A DNA stretch of 64,000 nt from assembly GCF_963966145.1 (NCBI RefSeq), contig NC_091046.1:434001-498000 (forward strand). The letters run 5' to 3'. Origin of the DNA: Tenebrio molitor. Lineage: Eukaryota; Arthropoda; Insecta; Coleoptera; Tenebrionidae. Within the stretch, counting starts at the first letter, position 1; each line of letters starts with the position of its first letter. A model generated the notes under the pieces. That model searched no databases, had not been told where the DNA came from, and saw only the letters and a program-made list of their open reading frames with translations. Of this stretch, positions 20,101 to 31,259 are shown piece by piece. The position numbers were made by a program, and so were the translations under genes.

Positions 20101-22010
20101 ACTATGCTTATAAAGTGAAGTAACAATCATATCGCGGTATATCACTAACCCTAGTTGTACCTATTAGGGTGTTGTTATTTATATCTATTAGAGTACAAAA
20201 CGATTCTCATAGTGTGAACGTAAGTTTTGTTTTATAGAGGGAATCCGCCCTGCTCTGGAAATTTTAGATGTTGAATGAAATTCTTTGCATATCGATGGAT
20301 AGAATGTACCTACCTACATATCCTTATTTCATAAACTTGTGACTGAAGTTTCGTACTTAAAAATACACTCACTTCGCGGTTAGTGACAGATGTAACATTA
20401 TTATTATTTTTATGTATATAAAGTGAGGCTATAATTTTATGACTAATTATTAGATATTATACTTCTTAAAAAAATGACATGACAAAAGACAATTAAATGT
20501 ACCTAATTTTAATACTTAATCTGTACATAGTACATTTTATATTGTTAGAGAGTATTCTATTATTTATCGGTGTTTTTATCAATTTTCCACTGCCTTATCC
20601 ATTTTTATCATGCCATTTCAATTTATTTATTTGCAAATTATATTTAAGAATTTTTCAATGTGCATAATTCATACACACCACACGCGCGCGCATTTTATCG
20701 ATGTGTTTTTAATATTTATAATTAATATGTGCTCATATTTGAAAAACTTTACCTATGAATGTTGAAATCGTTGTTATTACTCTTGTTTATTCTATTAAAG
20801 TTTATATGTAACAAGGCATCACTGGTATAAATATGTTCCCTTCAGTTCGACCGACACATTTCTTTCTTCTCACCATTTTTCAATTGCGACAACTTGTTCC
20901 GTTTACTACGTTTGTTTTTTTACACATAAAAATCCACTTGCATTTTTCTTTTACGTTAATTCAACTGAATAACTGTTGCCGAAAGTGATAACGAAAACAA
21001 GGAGTTGTCCTGGAGGCGACACGTTCATACTGCTGATGCTGTTTATGCACTAAATCTTTATTTTAATCTAAATGGTAGAAGTTTCATGTTATTATTATGC
21101 TATTTTGATATGTCAATATTTAGCATTTTGTTATGAAAAGATTGTTTAATTTGATTATAAAATGTATATTATTACAAATTAAATTCTTTGATTATTTTTT
21201 GATTTTTTTTATACGTGAGTCGTGTATCATGAAGTCCCTTTGATGTCGAATTAATTGCAGAATAGCGCAGAATTTCTGCACGCTCACAAGATAAATATCA
21301 GCATTCAGCAGATGTGTAAATTGCATGATGGTATTTTAATAGATTTCCGGCCGTTGAACCGTAATCAAAACACTGAATTGTGAATTGAATTATTATTGTT
21401 GTTGTTGAACAGAACTCAATGCCACATACAATGTTCTATTTATCTTTTGACAAACACAGTCAAAAAAACTCACCGTTAGCAGTTACCTTTTTTTTTTTAT
21501 TAAAATATAATATCCTACAAATATTGTTACAGATGTTGAAAAATGGATTAATTAGACATAAGTTCCTTTTTTGTTTTGTTAAGACCGTGGTAGTTTTCAC
21601 TTATGCGAAACGAGGGCAAATGTCCATTAGTCACACTTGTCGACAGATCTAAGACAGCCCTCTGCGTTTCCCATGGGTGTTAGAAACAGTTGACATATGT
21701 TTTATGGTTAGTGTGTAAATTTGCTGGGACTGATATGACCGTTGTGGTCTTTTGCGGGTGCATGTGGTTTGTGTATTTGGTGTGGGCGTTGGGTGAGTGA
21801 GGTGATAGATGGATGCCAGATGTAAGAAAGGGGATGTATAAATGCGATTTTAGTTAGTTTTTAGACACTCTTGTTTTGACCTAAGATCTGGTAACTTGTA
21901 CTGATTTGCAAGAGTCCTTAATATAGTGAATTATTAAGAGGTCTGAGTTTGTTTTTTGAATCCTGACAAATTGAGTGTTGATTATAACAATTAATTTTAT
22001 ATTAACATTC
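20101..22010. other. Convergent intergenic spacer between E78 and ILK
   Basis: AT-rich sequence between two convergent genes. It may include a longer E78 3' UTR. No gene, RNA gene or clear repeat was recognised. Confidence 0.5.
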
Positions 22011-22016
22011 TTTATT
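22011..22016 (-). terminator. Candidate polyadenylation signal of ILK
   Basis: AATAAA on the minus strand, about 200 nt beyond the ILK stop codon. Confidence 0.45.
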
Positions 22017-22217
22017 AATAAATACATTCATTAAAAAATTGTAGTGGTCACTTAATCTAATTAAAAAAAAAATTTAAAAACATGGTCATTAGAAGATCTG
22101 TTAATAGTACACAAATGTCAACGTATTAATGCAAGGCAATATCAAAGGCACACAATAATAAATAACCGTTTTTTAGTTGGTTTTAATATACATGAAAACC
22201 CTACAGCCCAATTACTT

Positions 22218-24586
22218 TCAACGTTTCATTTTATCCAGAATCGGGACAATCATATCGAACTTTGGCCTTTTCCCGGGATCTTCGTTCACGCAGATCTTGA
22301 TCAACTTCGATAAATGTGACGAAATCCCTGGTTTGATGGTGATTCTCAAACCTTCTAGAGCGATTTTCATTCCCGCCTCCATCGGATTCAAGTCGGCAAA
22401 TGGTACTTCTCTGGTGGCCAACTCCCACAAGAGAATCGCAAAACTCCACATATCTGAAGCTTCCCAATTTCTGTCCGTCACCTTTTTCGTCAACGCTTCC
22501 GGTGACATCCAGGCCGGATGATAGATTCTTCCCTTCTCTTGGAAAGAGAATTTGGCGTCGGCCATATTTATTCGAGCTGTCAGATCATCGTCGATGATAA
22601 CGTGACGACTGTTCAAACGATATTCGGGAATGATGCGCTCGAGACTGTGCAAGAATGCCATTCCTCTCGCAACGTCGACGGCAAAACGTAAAGCTTGGGC
22701 GTTATCGACGACAACACCGCTGCTCTCGTGGAGCACACTGTAGAGAGATCCCAATGGCATGTACTGACTCAACACGACCAAATATGGTGTGCTGTTGCAG
22801 CACCCGATCACCGGGAGGATATTGGGATGAGAGAAGATTCGCAGTTTGGGAAACTCCTCGTTGAAATCTCGAGATATCCTGGAGGTTACTTCGCGAATGT
22901 TTAATATTTTCGCGACTACGTCGTTTTTCTGCCATGTACCCCTGTAGGTCATCCCACTGGGAGTCGACGCGAGTTGTTCATGTTGGAACAACTCCTTGAT
23001 GTTGATACCCTTGTGTCGAGACAGAGTTGCATCGCGTGATCGCGTCTTCAGACCTAACCAACTCTGATCTTTGAAGCTGATCTTTTTCAGATCCTGACCA
23101 GCTTCTAGAGCGATGTCGTGCAGACTTTTGGCCAAGTTACCTACAATTGCAAATTTGTAAATTCACACTGTCAACTACTAAAATTCGTACAAAATTAATT
23201 ACCCCTTGATTTGTCTAATGGAGTATCACCATACTTGTTGGCTATGGCGACCTTGGCGTCGTGATGAACTAAATCCTCAGCTATCTCTTTGTAGCCCCAG
23301 AAGCATGCATAATGCAGAGGAGTGTTGCCATGTTCGTTGGTGAAGTTGAGATCGGCTCTTTGGCGCAACAACTTCAAAAATTCGTAATTTTAAGTGAAAA
23401 TAAAAAAAAAACATGCTCCAATTCTTAAAAACGACGCAATTTTCTTGTCAGTTTTAAATATTCAATAATTTGGTCCCGGTCGTGTCCTAAGTCGCTCCAA
23501 AAGTGGGCTTTTACGTTTGGCGTGCTGTCGAGGCTCAAAGCGGCATAAAGTTCGATAGTACCATCAATAACTGGGTACTTTTCGAGCAACGACATGTTCA
23601 AAGCAACCTTGAACACTTCCTGACCTTTATATTCGACGAAAGTAGTTAAATAGTGACAACCTTCGACATACTTATATATCCCTATAAGTTTCAAATTTTT
23701 GTTCGGCGGAAAATTATTTACATCGTACACAAGAACTTCCTTTATATCATGAAAGACGTACGGTTTCTTAACATCCGAGTCTTCACGAACATCATTCGAA
23801 CGTCCCGTCGAAGGTGATCCATCGTTTGTTGCCAATTCCATTGTTTTATTTTACAAGAACTTTGCACAAACGTTCGATTTATTTTAAAAAATATTAACAA
23901 TAGACATAACCTCACTTCTTTACACAAGACAAGAACTTTTAGTACTTTTACCAAATTTAGGGATTTTTGTTACTAAGTTGGTAAAGCAAACATTGGCGGA
24001 AAAGCGGTAAAATAATGCTGACAAAATAATTAATTAAATATGATCAACATATTCGCGTATACTTTATCAATTCTGAATGTGGAGCAAAAAAGTATCCAAA
24101 TTTGTTAACGGCATTTTTAACGACCACTCACCATCAACACAATATCTCTGTGACCGTGTGCGGCTGCTAAATGCAAGGGGGTGTCGTCGCCTCTATTCGT
24201 CGCGTTAACGCGGGCCCCCCGAAGTAAAAGCATCTCCACAATTTTCCCATGGCCCCTCTTTGCAGCCCAATGTAAAGGACTGAATCCGTGATCATCTCTG
24301 CAGTCGCAAATTAAAATTGATTAGAACTTGTACGTTCATAAAAAAAATACTCGCATTCACCCACTCTCACATTAACCAACACAACGATCACAATTCCCTC
24401 TCCAGAAAACATTAATTGTTACACAATACAGAATCGCTTTTACAGGCACCAAATTAGGAAATGTCAAACAACTAACCTCAAAGTTAAGAAAACTTACCCT
24501 TGATTCATATCATGCTCGGTGTCGTCGAGCCATACTCTCACTTGTAGGGCATTACCGTCCCTACACCACTGGAAAATATCCTCCAT
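22218..24586 (-). CDS. Ilk: Integrin-linked kinase (ankyrin repeats plus pseudokinase), four exons
   Basis: Exons: 24586-24498, 24297-24132, 23371-23203 and 23140-22218 (TGA at 22220-22218). Phases agree and the product is 448 aa (human ILK 452). It starts MEDIFQWCRDGNALQVRVWL. Ankyrin repeats follow (DDHGFSPLHWAAKRGHGKIV, NRGDDTPLHLAAAHGHRDIV, NEHGNTPLHYACFWGYKEIA), then a linker and the kinase-like domain. The protein is a scaffold of the ILK-PINCH-parvin complex at integrin attachment sites. The active site is degenerate as in other ILKs: Lys is kept in DVVAKIL, the HRD region reads EYRLNSRHV and the DFG position reads INMADAKFSF. The APE-like motif is WMSPEAL. The second intron (760 nt) contains a separate same-strand ORF. 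The third intron is 62 nt. Confidence 0.97.
23425..23841 (-). CDS. 138-aa protein inside ILK intron 2; possible TEN1-like OB-fold
   Basis: An uninterrupted ATG-to-TAA ORF on the same strand as ILK, wholly inside its second intron (24131-23372). After an acidic, hydrophilic N-terminus of about 25 aa the pattern of alternating hydrophobic residues suggests a beta barrel: NLKLIGIYKYVEGCHYLTTF, VFKVALNMSLLEKYPVIDG, TIELYAALSL, then a C-terminal helix IIEYLKLTRKLRRF. This order (LxxxGxx strand, V/I-DGxI-LYAAL strand, closing helix) resembles the telomere-capping subunit TEN1, which is usually about 120 aa. Identity is a weak inference; another small OB-fold protein is possible. It could be a nested gene with its own promoter. 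No polyadenylation hexamer is evident between its stop and ILK exon 3. Confidence 0.65.
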   Translation of the reverse strand: MELATNDGSPSTGRSNDVREDSDVKKPYVFHDIKEVLVYDVNNFPPNKNLKLIGIYKYVEGCHYLTTFVEYKGQEVFKVALNMSLLEKYPVIDGTIELYAALSLDSTPNVKAHFWSDLGHDRDQIIEYLKLTRKLRRF

Positions 24587-26830
24587 TTCTCCGTTTATTT
24601 AATTTCTGTAAAAATGGGCGTTCACCGTGACACCATTTATAGAAACTGTTAAACCTTTCCGACTTTGTTGTTTACTTATTAATATTGGCGGAATACGATT
24701 ACTGCTAAGGAAATGGTCACCGCAACTGCTGATAAGATAACGATTTCGGGAAAAATTATCACTGTTATTATGTGACAGATTCAATTATAACACCACCATT
24801 TTTTACTAAACACAAACACATGCACACTGCACAGTACACACACGATGGAACAACGTTTGATTGGCTCAGAAATATACATTGTAAACTCAGCGCCACCTGA
24901 TTTACACCATCAGAATCAAGGCCTGCCAGGGTGACGTAACTCATCCACAAGCTGGTTTAATTTTTTCTTCAAATTTTTTTCTTTTATCAAGTTACTTACT
25001 CTTCTCTCACTCCGCGTAGAATATCATCTGCTAATAATTAATTAATGTATAACCGCCACTTCACTTTGCTACCAATGTGTTGACAAAAATGTATTGTACC
25101 CTTCTGTGATGACTTCTCGTACGTGAATGACTACCAACTTTCCGCTTCGTTCAGCAAAATTGGTTTTGGTCGACACTTGGACCTTTCAGCCGAAACGTCA
25201 CATTTGCGTGGATTGTATGTTTTTCCATTGTAGAATTTTGTCAAGATAATATAAACTCATTTTCTAAATTAAATCTATATAGTTCATACATGAGTACACT
25301 TTTCCATTTAAAATTTTACGGTTCATCCAAAGTACAACTTCACATTTTCCAATTAACTCAAGAATTGTGATGTTTTTTCTCCACTGTCGTACATCAAATT
25401 CCCTAAAACACTGTTTCCAGTTCTGACTTTATACCCAACAGATTGATAACATTTATTGATCAATAATTCAAGACGGTTTGTATTTTTTGCTTTGTCAATT
25501 CTTTTTATTTTTCTTGAAAAACGCAATGCATTAAGCGTTCACTATTTACTCATATAGGTTTAATAAACTTTTTTAGTTATACATATTTTTGGAAGTAAAT
25601 ATATGTACAAGTCCTGTTAGCGAGACCAACAATAATACACATCGCAATAAATAACAAATTAAAGGATAAATTTAAAAACTATCATTTGCATTAGATTGCT
25701 GAAAAACGAAAAAAATCTGGTACTTCATGTAGAGAGCTACAACAGCGTAACATTAATACTTTTTGTTTTTCTATAAAATTTCAATTCTACCAGATACACA
25801 TCCAGACCGTCTGACAGTCCCAACTGGTCGATATGTTAGCAGTAACTACACATACACTTCCACAAAAATCTATATAATAGTTAATAACATTTCGGGGTCG
25901 CTGTAAAATCTGCCAAATTCGCGTGTAGAAAAATAATTGTTCATCAAGTGCTTCTTATATTCCTATAATTTTCTTTGACAAAAAAAAAATTATTATACAC
26001 AATTAATTCACTAACAAAACGATTAGGTGACTAATAGTAGAGAACTCCTTGCTTAAAACCCGCATACTAAAACTACAGTCGTTTGTCTTGTACATGAAAA
26101 AAAAACCGTATGATCTCACTGACAGAATAATGAGGGAGGGAGGGTGTAAAAGTGTAATTAATCTATGTCCTTCGCGAGCTATTATACAAAATAGTTCTTG
26201 ATGATCAAGAATTACAATGTCTATAAATAAAAAAAACAAGTAAATAATAAAAGTATCACTTTGTAACAATAAACAAAAAAAATAACATATACACATAAAT
26301 CTTCTGTTGTATTTAAAATGATACGTGAAACCGTTACATACAAAAATATTCCACGAAACGCACACCTTTTTTATTTCAAAAGCATAATCACATAAATAAT
26401 TGGCAGTAGTTTCGTAACATTTTTTCCTTACCCCATTTTGTACTAACAATTCGTCATTTTATATATTTACAATAAACCTATTCGAACGTAAGTTCTCAAA
26501 GTTAACACTTGATGAGAATATATCAATGTAAATACAACAAAAGATGCATAGCTTCTCACAGCTCAAAAAGCAAACAGTGTGACAACTGCTTCAGACCTAT
26601 AATACACAAAAATTTACTTATTTTTAGAAAACATCTCTACGGAATAGGTACAGGTAAAACGAGAAAAACACACGAGAGCACTTCTCGAAAGAAAGGCGAA
26701 TATTTTTCACGACATTTTCATCTTTTCTTTTGTTGTTGTGTGGATCATTTCCTAAAAATAAGTGCTCGTTTATAGCGATTAACTGCCGCTGCATTGTAAG
26801 CTATCATCGACGAAACATTGTAGTGCTACA
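24587..26830. other. ILK promoter side and tricornered 3' UTR
   Basis: ILK begins at 24586 and tricornered stops at 26831; both are on the minus strand. ILK promoter sequence is expected at about 24590-24950, with no TATA box recognised. Roughly 25450-26830 probably includes the tricornered 3' UTR; minus-strand AATAAA occurs near 26370 and 25450. ORFs such as 26003-26449 have no family features. Confidence 0.45.
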
Positions 26831-28909
26831 TTATTTTTTTGTGGGAGTCCCTCGTTGCGTCAGACCTTCGAACCTCTTGAACGTGTAGTTGATGAACACC
26901 CAGTCTTTGTAGTTGATCTCGCCGTCTTGAGGCATGGGCGCAGCAGCTGAAAAAATGCGAACGTGGTGGTTTACTGAAGTATAATACATTTAAATGTTCG
27001 CTAATAATAAACAAAAACTATTTCAAAAAACAGTTTCGATCTATCCATTTGCTTTCATGATCATTTTATTTTCTTTGTATGTAATACATATTACGGAAGG
27101 TTTGCATTTCTTTGAAATCATTTATTAATATCACCAAGTTGGACGATAACAAAATTACCAGTTTTGGGACTGTTTGTAAAATCGCATAATTATAAAGTCT
27201 GCTCTTTTACGATATACATACTCGTGTTACGAAATACAGCGAAGTCGTTTTACAAGTAGCACAATAATAAATTACTTTCCAACAGCTTGAAATATGATTT
27301 TAAAAAAATGAATTTTAACATTTTCCAGTTACGCTTGAACTTTTGATACAGTATCATCCGAATACTTAAGTATATTTTTTTTTTGACTTTTCAAGAAGTC
27401 AACTGGAGATGTGTCGGGAGTCGACACAGACCTACGACGTCAAACATATATAAAAATACTTACGAATTTCAAGTTTCACATCTGGGAAATCATCGAAATT
27501 CGACGTATCATCTATCGACCTAACATCTACTGGTATCGCCGCCGGCCTCTCTCGTATGTGCTCCCAGTCGACTCCCCGAAAGAACGGAATAATTTTCAAA
27601 TCCTCTAAACCCTTCTGTGAACCCAACCTTCTCTCAGCTTCACAGCAAAACCTGGAACGGGAAGAGGACGATTATGACTCGATATGGAAAGATCGCGACT
27701 CCTCAACTCACTTAATAATAGTATCTTTGGCCTCTTCAGAGATCGGAACTTCGGCGGGGAAGACCAGCGTCTCCCTCCAATTCATCACTTTGCGGTAAGT
27801 GTCTTGGGGATTTTCCGAACAAAACGGCGGATAGCCGATCAGCATCTCGTACATGATGACGCCGAGCGACCACCAATCGCATGCAGGACCGTATCCGGTT
27901 TGAAGAAACACCTCGGGAGCTATGTAGTCGGGTGTTCCTACGGTGCTGTAAGCAAGCGCTCTTCGGTTCTTCTTCCAGCTTTCGGCGCGACGCTTGCTAT
28001 CCATCGGACTCGACGTGATTACTGAAAAGAACACTTAAACATGACGCATTGAGTATTTTCGAGAATGCTCACTAAAATCCGATGGTTTCGCCTGGCTCAG
28101 ATCCCTATAAAAGTCCGTCCTGTGCGACTTTTTCAGCCCCGTGCACAGCCCGAAATCGGACAATTTCAGATGTCCCTTCGCATCCAAGAGAAGATTATCT
28201 GGTTTGATGTCCCTGTGGATGAAGCCGAGCTTGTGTATCGAATCTATAGCTAGTGCCGTTTCGGAAATGTAAAACTGCGTGAACTCCTCCGACAGCGTAT
28301 CTTTCTTCATCAGCAACGTCATCATGTCGCCTCCCGGCAGGAACTCCATGATCAGATAGAGGTTGATCGGATCTTGAAAACTATAATACATCTTCACCAC
28401 CCATTGGTGGTCGGCTTCGACGAGGATGTCGCGCTCTGCTCTCACGTGCGCCACCTGTTCCTTCTCCAGCATGTCGGCTTTGCGAAGAATTTTCATCGCG
28501 TACACGTGACCGGTGTCTTTCTTCTGGACTAGACGGACCTCGCCAAAGGCTCCCCGTCCGATCACCTTCAACGGTTCGAAATCCTCCACGCCGAGACGGG
28601 ACCGCTTCAGCCGAAGGAATTCGGTCTCTTTCTGGGCGTGCTGCAGGCGCTTTTCATGTTTCTGCTCTTCCGAGAGGCTGTCGTCTTTCAGTGATTCTTC
28701 TAATTTCGCTAACCTATCAACAAAATGATCGTCACCAAATTCCAACCACTATAAAATTATTAAACCAACTGACCTCTGCTTTCGCTCGAAATGTTGAGCT
28801 ATGAGATTAGTGTAGTAATTTTCTAAAGTGACTTTAGCTTTGGTAGCTTTGTCCAAGGTGTGGACACTGAAACGGATTGTGTTCTCCGTGGCAGTCATGT
28901 CCAGGACCC
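26831..28909 (-). CDS. trc: NDR-family protein kinase tricornered, five coding exons
   Basis: Coding exons: 28898-28774 (ATG at 28898; the exon itself begins at 28909 after acceptor gttgcag), 28713-28073, 28021-27712, 27651-27464 and 26946-26831 (TAA). All phases match; 459 aa (human STK38 465). It starts MTATENTIRFSVHTLDKATK with the MOB-binding N-terminal region (KVTLENYYTNLIAQHFERKQ). Kinase motifs are intact: glycine loop GRGAFGEV, Lys in YAMKIL, HRDIKPDN, DFGLCTGL. The NDR insert RRAESWKKNRRALAYS ends at the activation-loop Ser, followed by TVGTPDYIAPEVF. The C-terminal hydrophobic motif is NYTFKRFEGLT. The kinase works with MOB and Furry proteins in cell morphogenesis. The acceptor upstream of the ATG shows that at least one non-coding exon lies further right. 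Confidence 0.97.
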
Positions 28910-30790
28910 CTGCAACAAAACGATGAACTGATTAAGAAAATTCTTCCGCTTCGTGAAACTCCGAACGACAACAATCAGAGCTGCCGTAACTGAGAATTAC
29001 AACCGGCGTACCGTGATGTAGAAGGCAAACAAACAGGTACGATTATTTCATTAAACAAACGAATTCATAGACACCGTTTACACAGAGTCCACTCCACTGT
29101 TTCCATGTTTGAAGTAGACTATTTGTTCTACACTCGCAGACAGAACGGGCAACACTGGACCCGAAGCGCGCCTCTTCCCACAACTTCAACAGAAGTGTCT
29201 TGAAAATCGAATGAAAATGATCACTTTCGCAACCCTGGAAAACAGTTTGTCCGACAAAGAAAGAACAATGGTTGGCGACAATAAAACACGGATAAATAAT
29301 TCATGGTCGCTAATGGTCGGCGCTCGTTGAAAAACAATAGAACAATTTAAAATACCTCGATGAAGATGAAGGCGGTGCAAGAAACGTCTTTTATCACTTT
29401 TGAATTTTCCCCGTCGTCACTCGGACCATGATAAAGAACGACGAGTAGCGCGCGCCAGACAGACAATAGCTCTCCAGCATTCGACGACCACAACAGGTAT
29501 TTTTACACTGCACGTTCGTCGTCCACCACGACGAAAACGACCCCCGCCGGCTGACTGTGTCGGTCGTTTTGCCGAAAACTTTCATGAAAATGTAGGGAAT
29601 TCGACTGAAGGCGGCGAGCCAGTGTGAATTTGTAAAAGTCGCAGCCCAAGCGATGTTAGAACGACGTGTGCGTAAAATGTGATGATGACCGATTGTCCGT
29701 TCGATGCCCGCGAAAAACGCTATCGCAACAGAGAATGGGCGGTAATGAGCGGTCGGCCAAGAGAGAGTTCCTCCACCTATGTCGGGTGCGTTGCTCAGAC
29801 AAACGTCGATAAGAAAACTTCTGAAGAAGCTGATCGTGTCCGTCAAAGACACAAATCGAACGCACCAACATCAACATTGGAAATTTGTACATATTTAGGA
29901 GCAAAAGGTCGGGCGGCTTCGCACAGGTAGACCAACAAAAGTCAATTCTTGGAACTCGAAATTGCTAATCTTCTCTGTCGATGGGGTTGTGCTCCTTTCA
30001 GGCGGCGAAAATTATAGCTTTCAAGGTTTCTCCCTCATTGATAGTTTTAGATCCGCACAGTTTGAATGAACGTCGGTAAAGCAAAATAGTTAAGATCTGA
30101 CTAAGGGAAATTTCCTGCCGAAACGATTACATCTCTTGCACTCTCACAATTTATCCTAGGTGAAAATGATCCTTTCCTATGGGCGACTACAATCGACGTG
30201 CGCCACATCACGAAAATTACTCTCGACTTTCCCTTCAGTTTTTTGATAACCGAGTGCTACTTTCACTTTTTTTTATCATCATCATTCTACTCTTACAAGA
30301 AGATCCACAAATTCGAAAATACGAGTAATTCGACTTCGGGCGAGGGTAAATAGAAACCCCGGTAAATGACCCGGGCGTGTTTCAAGGTTACGGTAAAGAA
30401 CTTACCTAACAGTTGTCATTGTTCAGATGTTTATTTCGATAATTAGATCGCGATTTCGCGCTTTCGAATTTACAGAAGCAATTACCAGGCACGGACGTCA
30501 GCCGTTGCACATCAGTTTTTCTTCTTCGTATTGCCACCGCAGTAAATAGACCGTGAATGTTTATAGATAATTGTTTTTTCACAATACGTACACACCTTTG
30601 CGGCATGAATCACGGTGATGACTGGACCGGCTTTTGATGAAAGTTCATAATCTTGAACTTTTCCACGAAACAAATAAAAATACAAGCAAATTCCGTCAGC
30701 GCTCATCTGCAAAAGCAAAACCTTATCGTCAAAAATCGAATAAAAAAAAAACACTACTGTTTACTTTGTTACCCAATTCCGTTACCTCTC
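28910..30790. other. Upstream region of tricornered with possible 5' UTR exons
   Basis: No protein gene seen. 29400-29900 is comparatively GC-rich and may hold a promoter. Minus-strand donors at about 29346 (GAG|GTATTT) and 30411 (TTAG|GTAAGTTC) could end non-coding first exons joining the acceptor at 28910. The ORFs at 29394-29930 are overlapping shadows. Confidence 0.4.
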
Positions 30791-31255
30791 TTAAGGTGCA
30801 AATCCACGATGAGATATTTTCATGCAATTTTGGTCTCATGATACAAAAATTTCACGAACAACTAAATTTCATTGTGGAAACACTCGTGAGAGACATGAAA
30901 CACTGAAACATAGCACGAGATATTGTCTCCTGCAAGTTGTTCGTGAAATGTTTGTAAAGTTTGTCTAAACATAAGTGAATTTTACGGTTTTAACAACTAA
31001 AGTACTTTATGAGGGATGTTGTAAAAGTGGGAATAACCAAATCTGCAGCTTTTCATTTAACAAAGACAGCACGCGTTGCAAAATTTATGACAGGGTAGCT
31101 AAATATTCTGTTGTGATGGATTTGTCGTGAACAACCCTAAAATCCCTCATAAAGTACTTTAGATGTTAAAACCATAAAATTCACTTATGTTTAGACAAAC
31201 TTTATCATGAGACCAAAATTGCATGAAAATATCTCATCGTGGATTTGCACCTTTA
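30791..31255. mobile_element. Foldback element with TTA target duplication (Harbinger/Tourist-like)
   Basis: Perfect inverted ends of about 52 bp start aggtgcaaatccacgatgag and continue atattttcatgcaattttgg. TTA lies directly outside both ends (30791-30793, 31253-31255). A 3-bp TTA duplication is typical of PIF/Harbinger MITEs. A second inverted-repeat pair is nested inside. Confidence 0.85.
30956..31204. mobile_element. Inverted repeat nested in the previous element
   Basis: About 62-bp arms: left aaagtttgtctaaacataag through aaagtactttatgagggat (30956-31018); right its near-perfect reverse complement (31141-31204). The centre is about 120 nt. Confidence 0.8.
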
Positions 31256-31259
31256 ATAG

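Noticed and set aside
27411..28728. Plus-strand ORFs opposite tricornered
   Set aside because: Antisense shadows of the kinase exons.
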